Shown in pieces: positions 17,206 through 25,457 of a stretch of 55,493 nucleotides of DNA. How positions within the stretch are numbered: the stretch's first letter is position 1; each line of letters opens with the position of its first letter. The notes under the pieces were generated by a model. The model did no database searches. It was not told the origin of the DNA and saw only the letters and a program-made list of their open reading frames with translations. The DNA comes from Acidobacteriota bacterium (GTDB taxonomy: Bacteria; Acidobacteriota; Terriglobia; Terriglobales; Acidobacteriaceae). The position numbers and the translations under genes are program-made. The DNA lies in the NCBI GenBank assembly GCA_013285705.1, contig JABDHA010000014.1, positions 941 to 56,433 of the forward strand, in the 5' to 3' direction.

Positions 17206-18722
17206 ACTTCGCACCCATTGACTGGATCATTGTAGTGGTTTATCTCGCAGCGTCCATGTTGGTTGGCCTGCTTGGGCGCAAGTATGTCGGCAACACCGCG
17301 CATTTTCTGGTTGCGGGCAGGGAACTTGGGACATACATCGGGATTGCGACGCTGGCGGCGACAGAAATTGGCACCATCACGTTCATGTACAACAGCGAGT
17401 TGGGCTACCGCTACGGCTTTGCTGCCTTTGCCGCCGCACTGATCTCGGGTGTTGCGATGATCTTTGTGGGGCGCACCGGTTTTGTGATCAGCAGATTGCG
17501 CGCACTCCGGCTGATGACGGTTCCAGAATATTTTGAAGTGAAGTACAGCCGCGGCTTGCGCATTGTCACGGGCATTCTTGTTGCGCTCGGCGGCATTCTG
17601 AATATGGGCGTCTTCCTCAAGATCGAGGGAGAGTTTCTCACCGTGATCAGTGGGCTGAACCAGAAATATCTGGTCGCCACGATGATTGCGATTCTGCTGC
17701 TTGAGCTGATTTACACGACGGTCGGCGGCATGATCTCGATTGTCATCACGGACTATCTGCAGTATGTGCTGCTGTCTATTGCAACTGTCATCATTACGAT
17801 TTATGCCGTGCACTTTGCCGGCTGGCATGCCATGGTGGCGAAAGTCGCGAATGTCATGGGTTCGAGCGGGTTCAATCCCATCACTGCGCCGAAGTTCGGT
17901 TTCAGTTTCCTGGTCTGGCAATTGCTTTTGTGGCTGGCGATCCATACCTGCTGGCAGACAACGGCGATGCGCATGTTTTCGACCAAGAGCCCTGAAGTTT
18001 CAAAGCGCGTGATGACGTGGACGGGATTCATCTTTCTGGGGCGCGGCATGTTGCCGATGCTCTGGGGAATCGCGGCGCTCACGCTGCTGGGTCATGGAGC
18101 GATTTCGGGCGGAGTGCCGCAACCCGTCGTGAACGGCCACACGCTTGCGCCTATTGACGCCATGCCTGCGATGCTCTCCATGCTGCTTGGTCCTGGTATT
18201 CGGGGAATCGTCGTGGCGGGCATGCTGGCTGCCACGATGTCAGTGAACAGCTCGTATTTGCTGGGTTGGAGCGCGGTCATTTCACAGGACGTCATCGCTC
18301 CGGTGCGCAAGCAACTCGGCCGTCCGCCGGTACGCGATGCGACGCAGCTGCTTATCAATCGCATTTGTAACTTCGCGGTGGGAGTATTTCTTATTTTCTG
18401 GGGGCTGCTCTACACACCGCCGGGCGCGGTGTATCTCTATCTGAATATTACGGGGACTATTTTTCTTGCCGGCGCATTTGTCTGCGTGATTGGCGGCCTT
18501 TACTGGAAGCGCGCCAATATTACCGGCGGCTACTGTGCGATGCTGATGGGCGCGGCGGGCGCCATCGTTCCTTTTTTCTTTCTGCATAAAAGCGAAAGCT
18601 TTTCCGGGTTTGCCGCGTTTGGGCTTTCGGCGGCAGGGTTGCTGATTGGATCGCTGCTAAGGAAGAAGAGCTCCAATCCAACGGTTTCGGAATTAGCGAT
18701 GCAGACGGGAGATGTGCGATGA
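17202..18722 (+). CDS. Sodium:solute symporter (SSS family)
   Basis: A 506-residue inner-membrane transporter with about 13 hydrophobic segments. The open frame runs further upstream, but the start is taken at the ATG that overlaps the kinase stop (ATGA), which gives the classic SSS beginning MNFAPIDWIIVVVYLAASML. Family marks include FLVAGRELGTYIG, a VGGMISIVITDYLQYVLL segment and the SVNSSYLLGWSAVISQDV stretch of TM8/9 that binds sodium. It should bring in the sugar released by the GH-D glycosidase. Its own stop overlaps the start of a 48-residue membrane protein, also by ATGA. Confidence 0.9.
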   Translation: MNFAPIDWIIVVVYLAASMLVGLLGRKYVGNTAHFLVAGRELGTYIGIATLAATEIGTITFMYNSELGYRYGFAAFAAALISGVAMIFVGRTGFVISRLRALRLMTVPEYFEVKYSRGLRIVTGILVALGGILNMGVFLKIEGEFLTVISGLNQKYLVATMIAILLLELIYTTVGGMISIVITDYLQYVLLSIATVIITIYAVHFAGWHAMVAKVANVMGSSGFNPITAPKFGFSFLVWQLLLWLAIHTCWQTTAMRMFSTKSPEVSKRVMTWTGFIFLGRGMLPMLWGIAALTLLGHGAISGGVPQPVVNGHTLAPIDAMPAMLSMLLGPGIRGIVVAGMLAATMSVNSSYLLGWSAVISQDVIAPVRKQLGRPPVRDATQLLINRICNFAVGVFLIFWGLLYTPPGAVYLYLNITGTIFLAGAFVCVIGGLYWKRANITGGYCAMLMGAAGAIVPFFFLHKSESFSGFAAFGLSAAGLLIGSLLRKKSSNPTVSELAMQTGDVR

Positions 18723-18865
18723 ATGCATGGCTGGATTTCTGGGCGGTGTGGCTGGTGATTTCCGGACTCGCTTTCGCGGGCATCACGCTGGTTGTAGCGG
18801 TTAAGGGATTTCATGATCTGCGCGCCATGTTTGCCGGATTGAGCGGAAAGAAGAGGGTTGAGTAG
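18719..18865 (+). CDS. Small one-helix membrane protein, putative symporter accessory subunit
   Basis: A 48-codon gene: MNAWLDFWAVWLVISG, a hydrophobic helix through residue 28, then a basic tail FHDLRAMFAGLSGKKRVE. Its ATG overlaps the symporter TGA (18719-18722) and its TAG at 18863-18865 is followed at once by the ATG of the amidohydrolase, so it is fully embedded in the operon with no spare base. That packing, plus one clear transmembrane helix and a positive-inside tail, supports a real protein. Some SSS symporters are known to have small partner subunits (for example YhdT with PanF); a similar role here is inference. Confidence 0.75.
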   Translation: MNAWLDFWAVWLVISGLAFAGITLVVAVKGFHDLRAMFAGLSGKKRVE

Positions 18866-19909
18866 ATGAGCGATCAAGATAAGTTTGTCGCGATGGTTTC
18901 GGCAAAGGCAGAGGTCAATCTTCCTCTCGGAGATTTTCAACCCAAGTCAACGCTCATCCAGGAAGAACATCACCTGAAGCGCGCCCGCTTTCCTGTGATT
19001 GATTATCACAATCATCTGGATTCGGTTGAACCGCGTGAAGTATTGCGCGTGATGGATGCCTGCGGCATCGAGAAGACTGTAAACATCACGATGAAGACTG
19101 GCGACGAAGCCCTCCGGATGATCGACAAGTTTCACGCGGCCGACCCCGAACGGTTTGCGACGATTGGCTGGATGGACTGGTCCGATGTGACGAGGCCGGA
19201 CTTTGTTGCGCTGACTTTAGAGCGGCTGGAGCGGCTGGTCGAGCGCGGAGCTGTGGGCATCAAGTTCTGGAAAGACCTTGGTTTAAGCGTGCGCGATGCC
19301 GACGGCGCGTTACTGCGGGTGGACGATGAGCGGCTGGCTCCGATCTTTGATAAGGCGGCAGAGCTTGGAATTCCGGTCATGTTTCATACGGCCGATCCAG
19401 ACGCATTTTTTCTGCCGATCGACGAGAAGAATGAGCGATATGAGGAACTGGCGGCGCATCCGGATTGGGGATTTCACGGAGCACACTATTCGAAAAAAGA
19501 GCTGCTTGATCAGCGAGATCGAGTGATTGCACGGCATCCCAAGACGACATTTGTCGGGGCGCACGTAGCGGAGAGCGGAGAAAACCTTGCGCGAGCTGTG
19601 ACCCTGCTCGAAACCTATCCGAATGTCTATGTCGATATCAGCGCGCGAGCATCGGAGCTCGGACGACAGCCTTATTCGGCGCGTGCATTGTTTCTGAAGT
19701 TCCCGGACCGCATTCTTTTTGGGGCCGATCTCCTACCGGAGGAATCGATGTATCGGCTTTATTTCCGTTTTCTCGAAACGGCGGATGAGTATTTCGACTA
19801 TCCTTCGCACGCCTCACGGCAGGGGCGCTGGAATATTTATGGGCTGCACCTTCCAGACGATGTGCTGCGCAAGGTCTATCGCGACAATGCCCTGCGGCTT
19901 CTAAAATAG
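18866..19909 (+). CDS. Amidohydrolase family 2 protein (TIM barrel metal hydrolase)
   Basis: A 347-residue enzyme of the amidohydrolase-2 group. The metal-binding motif IDYHNHLD lies near residue 47 (HxH type). Later strands carry GIKFWKDLGL, VMFHTADPD, the long segment with FVGAHVAESGENL and the terminal RILFGADLL, giving the remaining His and Asp ligands. Members are lactonases, decarboxylases or hydrolases of sugar acids. Being last in the sugar operon, it could open a lactone or hydrolyse an amide formed from the imported sugar; an N-acetyl group remover is conceivable but not a NagA-type sequence. It starts immediately after the small membrane protein. Confidence 0.8.
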   Translation: MSDQDKFVAMVSAKAEVNLPLGDFQPKSTLIQEEHHLKRARFPVIDYHNHLDSVEPREVLRVMDACGIEKTVNITMKTGDEALRMIDKFHAADPERFATIGWMDWSDVTRPDFVALTLERLERLVERGAVGIKFWKDLGLSVRDADGALLRVDDERLAPIFDKAAELGIPVMFHTADPDAFFLPIDEKNERYEELAAHPDWGFHGAHYSKKELLDQRDRVIARHPKTTFVGAHVAESGENLARAVTLLETYPNVYVDISARASELGRQPYSARALFLKFPDRILFGADLLPEESMYRLYFRFLETADEYFDYPSHASRQGRWNIYGLHLPDDVLRKVYRDNALRLLK

Positions 19910-19962
19910 CGGGTATTTTCCCGCCGACCGTCGTCATCCATCCTTCTCCTTATCAGGAGAAG
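19909..19962 (+). terminator. Two short hairpins ending the sugar operon
   Basis: GCGGG/CCCGC (19909-19913 with 19920-19924, loop TATTTT) overlaps the last base of the stop codon. CTTCTCC/GGAGAAG (19943-19949 with 19956-19962) follows. No strong U-run is present, so termination may be rho-dependent. Confidence 0.45.
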
Positions 19963-20091
19963 TGGAAAAACTTATCCGGTAAAGAATATTTAAGTGTCAT
20001 AATGTAAATGCTTTACGCGGATTGCGGTGCGATGGTGCGACATGCTCTTTTACGTTCGCTATAATCAGCGCTTGCCCCGACAAGGACGCTG

Positions 20092-21339
20092 ATGCTGGCA
20101 GATCCCATTGCCGAAAATCACGCTGTTTTGACACAGGCCGAGAAGACGGCGGTGCAAGAGCAATTAGAACGTCTCCTGGCGAGTTCTTATTTCAGCCACA
20201 GCAAAAGATTTCCTACCTTTCTAAGATTTGTCGTTCAGCATGCTCTGGCGGGGCAGGGCGACATGCTGAAGGAACGCACGCTCGGGATTGAGATCTTCGG
20301 CCGCAGTCCGGATTATGACACCGCAGCCGACCCTATTGTTCGCGTGACTGCGGCTGAAATTCGCAAACGGATTGCACAGTATTATCAGGAGCCGGGGCGC
20401 GAGAATGAGATTCGCGTTTCCTTGCTCTCCGGGTCGTATGTGCCGCATTTCCAATGGCCGCATCCGCCGGAAGCGCACGTCGAGCAGGCGCCTGCCGAAC
20501 TGCACTCTTTATCGGAAGAACCTGCGAGTGAGGAGACTTCGTATAGACCTTCGCCTTCGACGCGATGGTCGATTGCAGTGGTCATGTTACTCGCGGTGGT
20601 CATAGCCTCGGCTGCCCTTGTTCTAGTTTGGAAATCGACGCAGCGCTCTCCGTTCGATTTTTTCTGGGGACCGGTTCTCAGCTCCAGCGATCCGGTGCTC
20701 TTCTGCATTGCGGATCAGAACATGTATTCGGAAATCGCGCTGCGGGATGCGTCGGACCCGACTCACCAGAGCATACTCAAAGACAATCTGAGCGCCGTGG
20801 TTATGACTGATTTGACCCCCATCGTGAAGATTGCGGGATTGATGCAGGCCAGCGGCAAGAAATACAGTCTGAAGGGCGAAGGACTGACGAATCTGACGGA
20901 CCTGCGAAACGGACCTACCGTTTTCGTGGGCGCTTTCGACAATGCCTGGACCCTTCGGTTGACGAAACCGCTGCGCTTTCATTTTGGCAACAATGAGGAT
21001 ATGACTAAGCTGTGGATCTCGGATGCGAGCAGCTCCGGGCCTCCAGCCTGGGTGGTGGACCGCACATTGCAGTTGAAAACGAATAACTATCGCGATTACG
21101 GGATTGTGGCGCGATTTGTGGATCCAAATACCGGGAAACTCGCCATTGTTGCGGCGGGCGTGGCGCGAGGCGGGACGATTGTCGCGGGTGAATTTCTTAC
21201 CGACCCCGCGAATCTCGATCAGCTTACGAAGACGGCTCCAAAGGGATCCAGCAAGAAAAATGTTGAAGTTGTGCTGAGCACCGAAATCATCGATGGGCAG
21301 CCGGGCTCTCCGAAGATTGAAGCCACTTACTTCTGGTAG
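20092..21339 (+). CDS. Membrane-anchored protein with acidobacterial 'FSHSKRFPTFLRF' domain
   Basis: A 415-residue protein in three parts. Residues about 18-130 are a cytosolic domain with LLASSYFSHSKRFPTFL, then KERTLGIEIFGRSPDYD and a VRVTAAEIRKRIAQYY helix. I recognise this arrangement as widespread and multi-copy in acidobacteria, sometimes in front of cyclase or TPR modules, but its function is not established; a nucleic-acid or partner-binding role is possible. One transmembrane helix follows (about 162-183, SIAVVMLLAVVIASAALVLV). The remaining 230 residues lie outside and are predicted globular. It stands alone, with no operon partner. No catalytic motif is evident. Confidence 0.7.
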   Translation: MLADPIAENHAVLTQAEKTAVQEQLERLLASSYFSHSKRFPTFLRFVVQHALAGQGDMLKERTLGIEIFGRSPDYDTAADPIVRVTAAEIRKRIAQYYQEPGRENEIRVSLLSGSYVPHFQWPHPPEAHVEQAPAELHSLSEEPASEETSYRPSPSTRWSIAVVMLLAVVIASAALVLVWKSTQRSPFDFFWGPVLSSSDPVLFCIADQNMYSEIALRDASDPTHQSILKDNLSAVVMTDLTPIVKIAGLMQASGKKYSLKGEGLTNLTDLRNGPTVFVGAFDNAWTLRLTKPLRFHFGNNEDMTKLWISDASSSGPPAWVVDRTLQLKTNNYRDYGIVARFVDPNTGKLAIVAAGVARGGTIVAGEFLTDPANLDQLTKTAPKGSSKKNVEVVLSTEIIDGQPGSPKIEATYFW

Positions 21340-21576
21340 AAGCGGCTTTTGGTAGTCCCACTTTGGATGCGTGGCCAAAACTGGTCGCTTTTCCGGCAAT
21401 CGTCGCATCCTCTGGATTCTTCCCCTTCGTTCCTCAGGGGATCCGTGAACGCTCTTCGCTGTAAACCTGGTAGCCTGTACCGCCGATAAGGACGATTGGT
21501 TCCTGGCGGAATTGAGTTATGAGAGCTGCGGTGTTGTTGTGATATCTCCGCCGGGTTCGATAGACTTTGCTCGACT

Positions 21577-22740
21577 ATGAATCTTTCTGAAATCCAATCT
21601 GCTCTCCGCGATCTGAAGCTGGATGCGTGGCTTTTTTACGACCATCATCATCGCGATCCGATTGCGGGCCGTATTCTCGGCCTCGATCCGCATGCGCACA
21701 TCACGCGCCGGTGGTATTACGTCATTCCTGCGCATGGGGAGCCGCATAAGCTGGTGCATCGCATTGAGCAGGGACGGCTGGACACGCTGCCGGGCGGAAA
21801 GACGCAGTACTCCTCGTGGCAGGAGTTGCAGGCTGGACTGGACGCAACGCTCGCGCCCTACCAGCGCATCGCCATGCAATATTCGCCACGCAACGCCATC
21901 ATGTATGTCTCCATGGTGGACGCAGGGACGGTGGAGCTGCTGCGCGAGATGGGGAAGACGATTGTCAGCTCTGCCGATCTGGTCAGCCAGTTTGAAGCGG
22001 TGCTTTCCGAAGCACAGATCGCCAGCCACTATGAGGCGCAGAGAGCGCTGGATGAAATTCTGGCCGAGGGGTTTCGGGCAATCGACCGTCGGGTGAAGAG
22101 CGGGATTACGGAATACGAGATGATGACGTGGTTCCAGGAAGCGATGCAGCGTGCGGATCTGGTGACGGAGAACGGTCCGAATGTTTCCGTGAACGCGAAC
22201 TCTTCTGACTCGCATTATGAGCCGACAGCAGCGCACTCTCGCAGGATTCAGAGCGGCGATTTTCTGTTGATTGATATATGGGCGCGCAAGAATCGCCCGA
22301 ACACATGCTGGTATGACATTACCTGGACCGGGGTAGTGGGACGCGAGCCTTCTGAGCGGGAAAACCAGGTATTTGAAATGGTAAAGAATGCACGGGATGC
22401 GGCGATCCGCACGGTGCAGGAGGCTTTTACCCATAAAAAACCGATTGCCGGCTGGCAGGCCGACGATGCTGCCCGTGCTGTGATTCGCGAGGCTGGATTT
22501 GAGGCGTATTTTACCCACCGGACGGGGCACAATATTGCTACGGAGCTACACGGCAATGGAGCGCATCTCGACAACCTGGAGACTCACGACGAGCGCCGCA
22601 TTCTGCCGTTCACATGTTTTTCCGTGGAGCCGGGCATTTATCTGCCGGAGTTTGGCATTCGGAGCGAGGTAAACATGATGACGGCTCGCGACAAGGCTGA
22701 GGTGACCGGTCGGATTCAGCAGGAACTGGTGCGGATTTAA
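21577..22740 (+). CDS. M24 family Xaa-Pro aminopeptidase / prolidase-like
   Basis: A 387-residue cytosolic metallopeptidase with the pita-bread fold. Residues 1-155 are the creatinase-type N-terminal domain. The catalytic half shows the ligand set expected for two metals: ANSSDSHYEPT (early His), DFLLIDIWARK with Asp, a second Asp in TCWYDITWTG, HRTGHNIATELHG (His), then FSVEPGIYLPEFG (Glu) and a final Glu in RSEVNMM. The TG...GR loop is typical of aminopeptidase P relatives, which remove an N-terminal residue before proline. It is monocistronic and followed by a 15-bp hairpin. Confidence 0.87.
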   Translation: MNLSEIQSALRDLKLDAWLFYDHHHRDPIAGRILGLDPHAHITRRWYYVIPAHGEPHKLVHRIEQGRLDTLPGGKTQYSSWQELQAGLDATLAPYQRIAMQYSPRNAIMYVSMVDAGTVELLREMGKTIVSSADLVSQFEAVLSEAQIASHYEAQRALDEILAEGFRAIDRRVKSGITEYEMMTWFQEAMQRADLVTENGPNVSVNANSSDSHYEPTAAHSRRIQSGDFLLIDIWARKNRPNTCWYDITWTGVVGREPSERENQVFEMVKNARDAAIRTVQEAFTHKKPIAGWQADDAARAVIREAGFEAYFTHRTGHNIATELHGNGAHLDNLETHDERRILPFTCFSVEPGIYLPEFGIRSEVNMMTARDKAEVTGRIQQELVRI

Positions 22741-22781
22741 GACATTTTCCGCGTAGGTCGAGGCCGTCGTTGAGTGGAGCG

Positions 22782-22825
22782 AAGAATCTCAGCGATATTT
22801 CTTAGCCCACATCGCTGAGATTCTT
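22782..22825 (+). terminator. 15-bp perfect inverted repeat, probable terminator of the M24 gene
   Basis: AAGAATCTCAGCGAT (22782-22796) pairs perfectly with 22811-22825 across a 14-base loop. The stem lies 41 bases after the stop. The arms contain the same 'GAATCTCAGCG'-like sequence as the dispersed repeats, so it may be two head-to-head repeat copies acting as a terminator. Confidence 0.6.
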
Positions 22826-22874
22826 TCCTTCGGCCTCGCTCAGGACAGGCTCTCCCTCCGGTCGTCAGAATGAC
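22826..22874. repeat. Dispersed intergenic repeat, degenerate copy 2
   Basis: CCTTCGGCCTCGCTCAGGACA, a spacer, then GTCGTCAGAATGACGG. It shares the CTTCG..CGCTCAG and CAGAATGAC blocks with the copies at 11832 and 27986 but is interrupted by about 20 bases. Confidence 0.45.
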
Positions 22875-23013
22875 GGGGTAGTGGATGATCATGGTCTACA
22901 CCTGCATGAAAATTGCTATGAGGCGTGACTCGGTGCTGTGCTCGCGTCTGCGCCGGATGCTGACAATAGGGAGCCGGAACATTCTTCTTCGGTAGTGCAT
23001 CAAAATATTTTAG

Positions 23014-23184
23014 GTGCGGTCGAATTCTTACATTATCTGGTTTGTGGGCGCCGTGGTCTGGTGGATCGATGCGGCGCTGCATCTGTATTCCGGCGCGCTT
23101 CCTCACGCAGGACTGGCGATTGCGATTTCGTTGCTGTTTCTTTTTGCCGGGGTCGTTTTTCGCAGGCAGTCTTTGCGCAAATGA
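23014..23184 (+). CDS. Possible small two-helix membrane protein
   Basis: A 56-codon frame beginning at GTG (an in-frame TAG precedes it directly) and ending TGA. It reads as two hydrophobic helices: SYIIWFVGAVVWWIDAALHL and, after a short HAG turn, LAIAISLLFLFAGVVF, closing with the basic RRQSLRK. This is a typical topology for bacterial small membrane proteins and is unlikely by chance. However, no good ribosome site precedes the GTG, so it may be a decayed gene. It is convergent with the ABM gene, whose stop lies 8 bases away. Function unknown. Confidence 0.5.
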   Translation: MRSNSYIIWFVGAVVWWIDAALHLYSGALPHAGLAIAISLLFLFAGVVFRRQSLRK

Positions 23185-23192
23185 GACGCAGA

Positions 23193-23507
23193 TCAATTTC
23201 CCGGATCGTTGATCATGACTTCGTAGATGGCGACTCGCTGATCAAACCGGGACAGTAACTTTTGCCCGGCCTCAGGAATGATGGTGTGGCCAAACTCCTC
23301 GCCGGCGGCGGCACGCACCGATTCCAGCGAATCGAAATGCGTGATCGCGACAAATTCCACTTCCTGAAAGAGGTTGCGGCGCAGCAATTTGCCGCCCAGA
23401 AAGCCGCGTACAGCGCGTAGTTTGGGAAAAATCTCGGAGCTTACAAAAGCTTCGTAAGCTTCGGCGTTTTCCGGCGTCGTATATCCCTGCCACAAACGGG
23501 TGATCAT
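23193..23507 (-). CDS. ABM-fold (antibiotic biosynthesis monooxygenase-like) protein
   Basis: A 104-residue single-domain protein. The frame stays open upstream, but the ATG at 23507 has CGGAGAAG six bases before it and opens at the usual place (MITRLWQGYT). The pattern is that of dimeric alpha+beta ABM/Dabb barrels: edge strand, helix with EAYEAFVSSEIFP, strand GFLGGKLLRR, strand VEFVAITHFDSLESV, then a final YEVMIND strand. Such proteins are monooxygenases, heme-degrading enzymes or small-molecule binders; no heme ligand is obvious. It lies 84 bases after the aminotransferase on the same strand and may share its transcript. Confidence 0.75.
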   Translation of the reverse strand: MITRLWQGYTTPENAEAYEAFVSSEIFPKLRAVRGFLGGKLLRRNLFQEVEFVAITHFDSLESVRAAAGEEFGHTIIPEAGQKLLSRFDQRVAIYEVMINDPGN

Positions 23508-23591
23508 ACAAACTTCTCCGCCGAGAAGGATGATAGTGACAGCGACTGCGTGAAAGAATGCCAGAGACCTTTCGATCTCTGGCCTCACATC

Positions 23592-24986
23592 TTACACTGC
23601 GGAGTTGGTCAGCGCACGCGATTCCAGCTGTTCTGTTTCAACATATGAAATGCAATCTTCCAGAATGTCGAGCGCGATAGCGGCTTCGTGCTCGTTTGCA
23701 ATGAGTGGGGGCGCGAGGCGGATGGAGGTTTCGCCGCATCCGAGAATCAGCAGGCCGCGCTCAAAAGCCAACTCGACAATGCGGTCACGCCACTGTCCGG
23801 CAACCTCGCGCGTGGTTTGATCCTTCACGATCTCGATGCCGATCATCAGGCCGCGGCCGCGCACCTCGCCGACGATGGGGTGTTTTGACGCCCACTGCCG
23901 CAGGCGGTTGAACATCTGGTTGCCGAGTTTTGCCGCGTTGGCAATGCCTTCGCGTTCGAGGACATCCATCGTGGCCAGAGCCGCGGCGATCGATACCGGG
24001 TTTCCGCCAAAAGTGGAGGCGTGCGAGCCGGGTGTCCAGTCCATGATCTCGGCACGGGTCATGCAGATGCCGAGAGGCATACCGGAGGCGATGCCCTTGG
24101 CCATGCAGACGATGTCGGGTTGAACGCCGGAGTGCTCGATGGCCCACCATTTGCCGGTGCGTCCCGCGCCGGACTGCACTTCGTCGGCGACCAGCAGAAT
24201 GCCGTACTTGTCGCAGATGCGGCGCAGTTCTTGCAAGAAAATGGTCGGCGCGACAACGTAGCCGCCTTCACCCTGAATGGGCTCGACGAAGATCGCGGCT
24301 ACTTCTTCGGGCGCAAGGGTCGTCTTGAAGAGCTTTTCTTCAATGTAGCGAGCGCAGCCCAGAGCAAATTTTTCTTCTTCCTGCGGTCCGCCGCTACAGC
24401 CGCGATAAGCGTAGGGATAGCGGACATGCGTTACGCCAGGGACGAGCGGCGAAAAGCGGCGGCGCTGCTGCGGCTTGGACGCGGTGAGCGAGAGCGCGCC
24501 CATGGTGCGTCCGTGGAATGCTCCGAAGAAGGCGATGACGTGCTGGCGCTGCGTATGGTAACGGGCGATCTTCAACGCGCATTCGACGGCTTCCGCGCCG
24601 GAATTGCCGTAATAGAAGCGATGCGGCCCGGGCATAGGAGCGACTGCGGAGAGGCGTTCCGCGAGCGTGACCAGCGATTCGTAGTAAAAATCGGTGCCGG
24701 AGATGTGGATCAGCTCGGCGGCTTGTTTCTGGATGGCCGCCACGACTTCCGGATGGCAGTGGCCGGTCGAGGTCACGGCGATACCGGCGGCAAAATCAAG
24801 AAACTCATTGCCGTCCACGTCTTCGACGCGAACACCGAGACCGCGCTTAGCCACCATCGGGTAGGAACGGGTGTAGCTGGGCGAGATGAGGCGGTCATCG
24901 TCTTTGACGATGCGTTTTGCATTGGGGCCGGGGAGCGGTCCGTTCAATTTTGGACCAAATTTGCTCAGAATCTCAGTCGATTGCAT
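23592..24986 (-). CDS. Class III PLP aminotransferase (4-aminobutyrate/acetylornithine type)
   Basis: A 464-residue PLP enzyme transferring an omega-amino group to a 2-oxo acid. I start it at the ATG at 24986, which follows AAGGAGAAG; 22 more open codons lie upstream. Landmarks in order are DVDGNEFLDFAAGIAVTSTG, FYYGNSGAEAVECALK, AFFGAFHGRTMGALS, FVEPIQGEGGY, LLVADEVQSGAGRTGK with the Asp that holds the pyridine nitrogen, and Lys297 in MAKGIASGMPLG that binds PLP. The combination HASTFGGNPVSIAAA is common to GabT and ArgD-like enzymes. Which omega-amino acid is used cannot be told; GABA-like substrates are most likely. Confidence 0.88.
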   Translation of the reverse strand: MQSTEILSKFGPKLNGPLPGPNAKRIVKDDDRLISPSYTRSYPMVAKRGLGVRVEDVDGNEFLDFAAGIAVTSTGHCHPEVVAAIQKQAAELIHISGTDFYYESLVTLAERLSAVAPMPGPHRFYYGNSGAEAVECALKIARYHTQRQHVIAFFGAFHGRTMGALSLTASKPQQRRRFSPLVPGVTHVRYPYAYRGCSGGPQEEEKFALGCARYIEEKLFKTTLAPEEVAAIFVEPIQGEGGYVVAPTIFLQELRRICDKYGILLVADEVQSGAGRTGKWWAIEHSGVQPDIVCMAKGIASGMPLGICMTRAEIMDWTPGSHASTFGGNPVSIAAALATMDVLEREGIANAAKLGNQMFNRLRQWASKHPIVGEVRGRGLMIGIEIVKDQTTREVAGQWRDRIVELAFERGLLILGCGETSIRLAPPLIANEHEAAIALDILEDCISYVETEQLESRALTNSAV

Positions 24987-25457
24987 GGTCTTCTCCTTAA
25001 AGGGCCTTGGTTTTGGCTTCAGCCTGTTCTGGTCTTTCGGTTCATCGGTCACCGCTTGCTATTGGGCGGCTGGCTGTATGGAGGAGTCGTTCTTCGGGCG
25101 ATGACGCGGACGGGACGGTAGATAGATGAGAGGCCGTGTGCGGGGTCCAGCGTCACGGGCAGCGTTGACTAGTCGCTGCCGAAGAGGCTAGGTCGCGTGC
25201 GGGTAGGCAATACGCGGAGATACTTGAGGGGAGCAATGGCACGCGCAAGGGCCTGCGTCCAGCGTTTTTGGCTGGAGATGGGGCCCAAAACGGCAATGTG
25301 CCTGTTGCTGCGCATATTGTCCCTGTGTGTGTAGAGGATAGCATGCGGATGCAAGAGGCGGAAAGAGCGCTTCTGCTGTAAGAAGAACGGAAACCGTGTA
25401 TAACAGGCGCGCACGCACCCTGGTGCACCTATACCGCTATTCGGGAAGTTAATTGTT
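24987..25457. other. Divergent intergenic region without a convincing gene
   Basis: A 471-base gap between the aminotransferase and the GH2 gene. Several frames are open but none shows a ribosome site, domain or sensible composition. One 7-bp inverted repeat is present: GGCAGCG at 25158-25164 and CGCTGCC at 25174-25180 around a 9-base loop. Promoters for both flanking genes are expected here but I could not place them. Confidence 0.5.

Noticed and set aside
23605..25121. Long rightward frame (366 codons) opposite the aminotransferase
   Set aside because: Antisense shadow of a gene with clear PLP motifs; composition is that of reversed high-GC codons.
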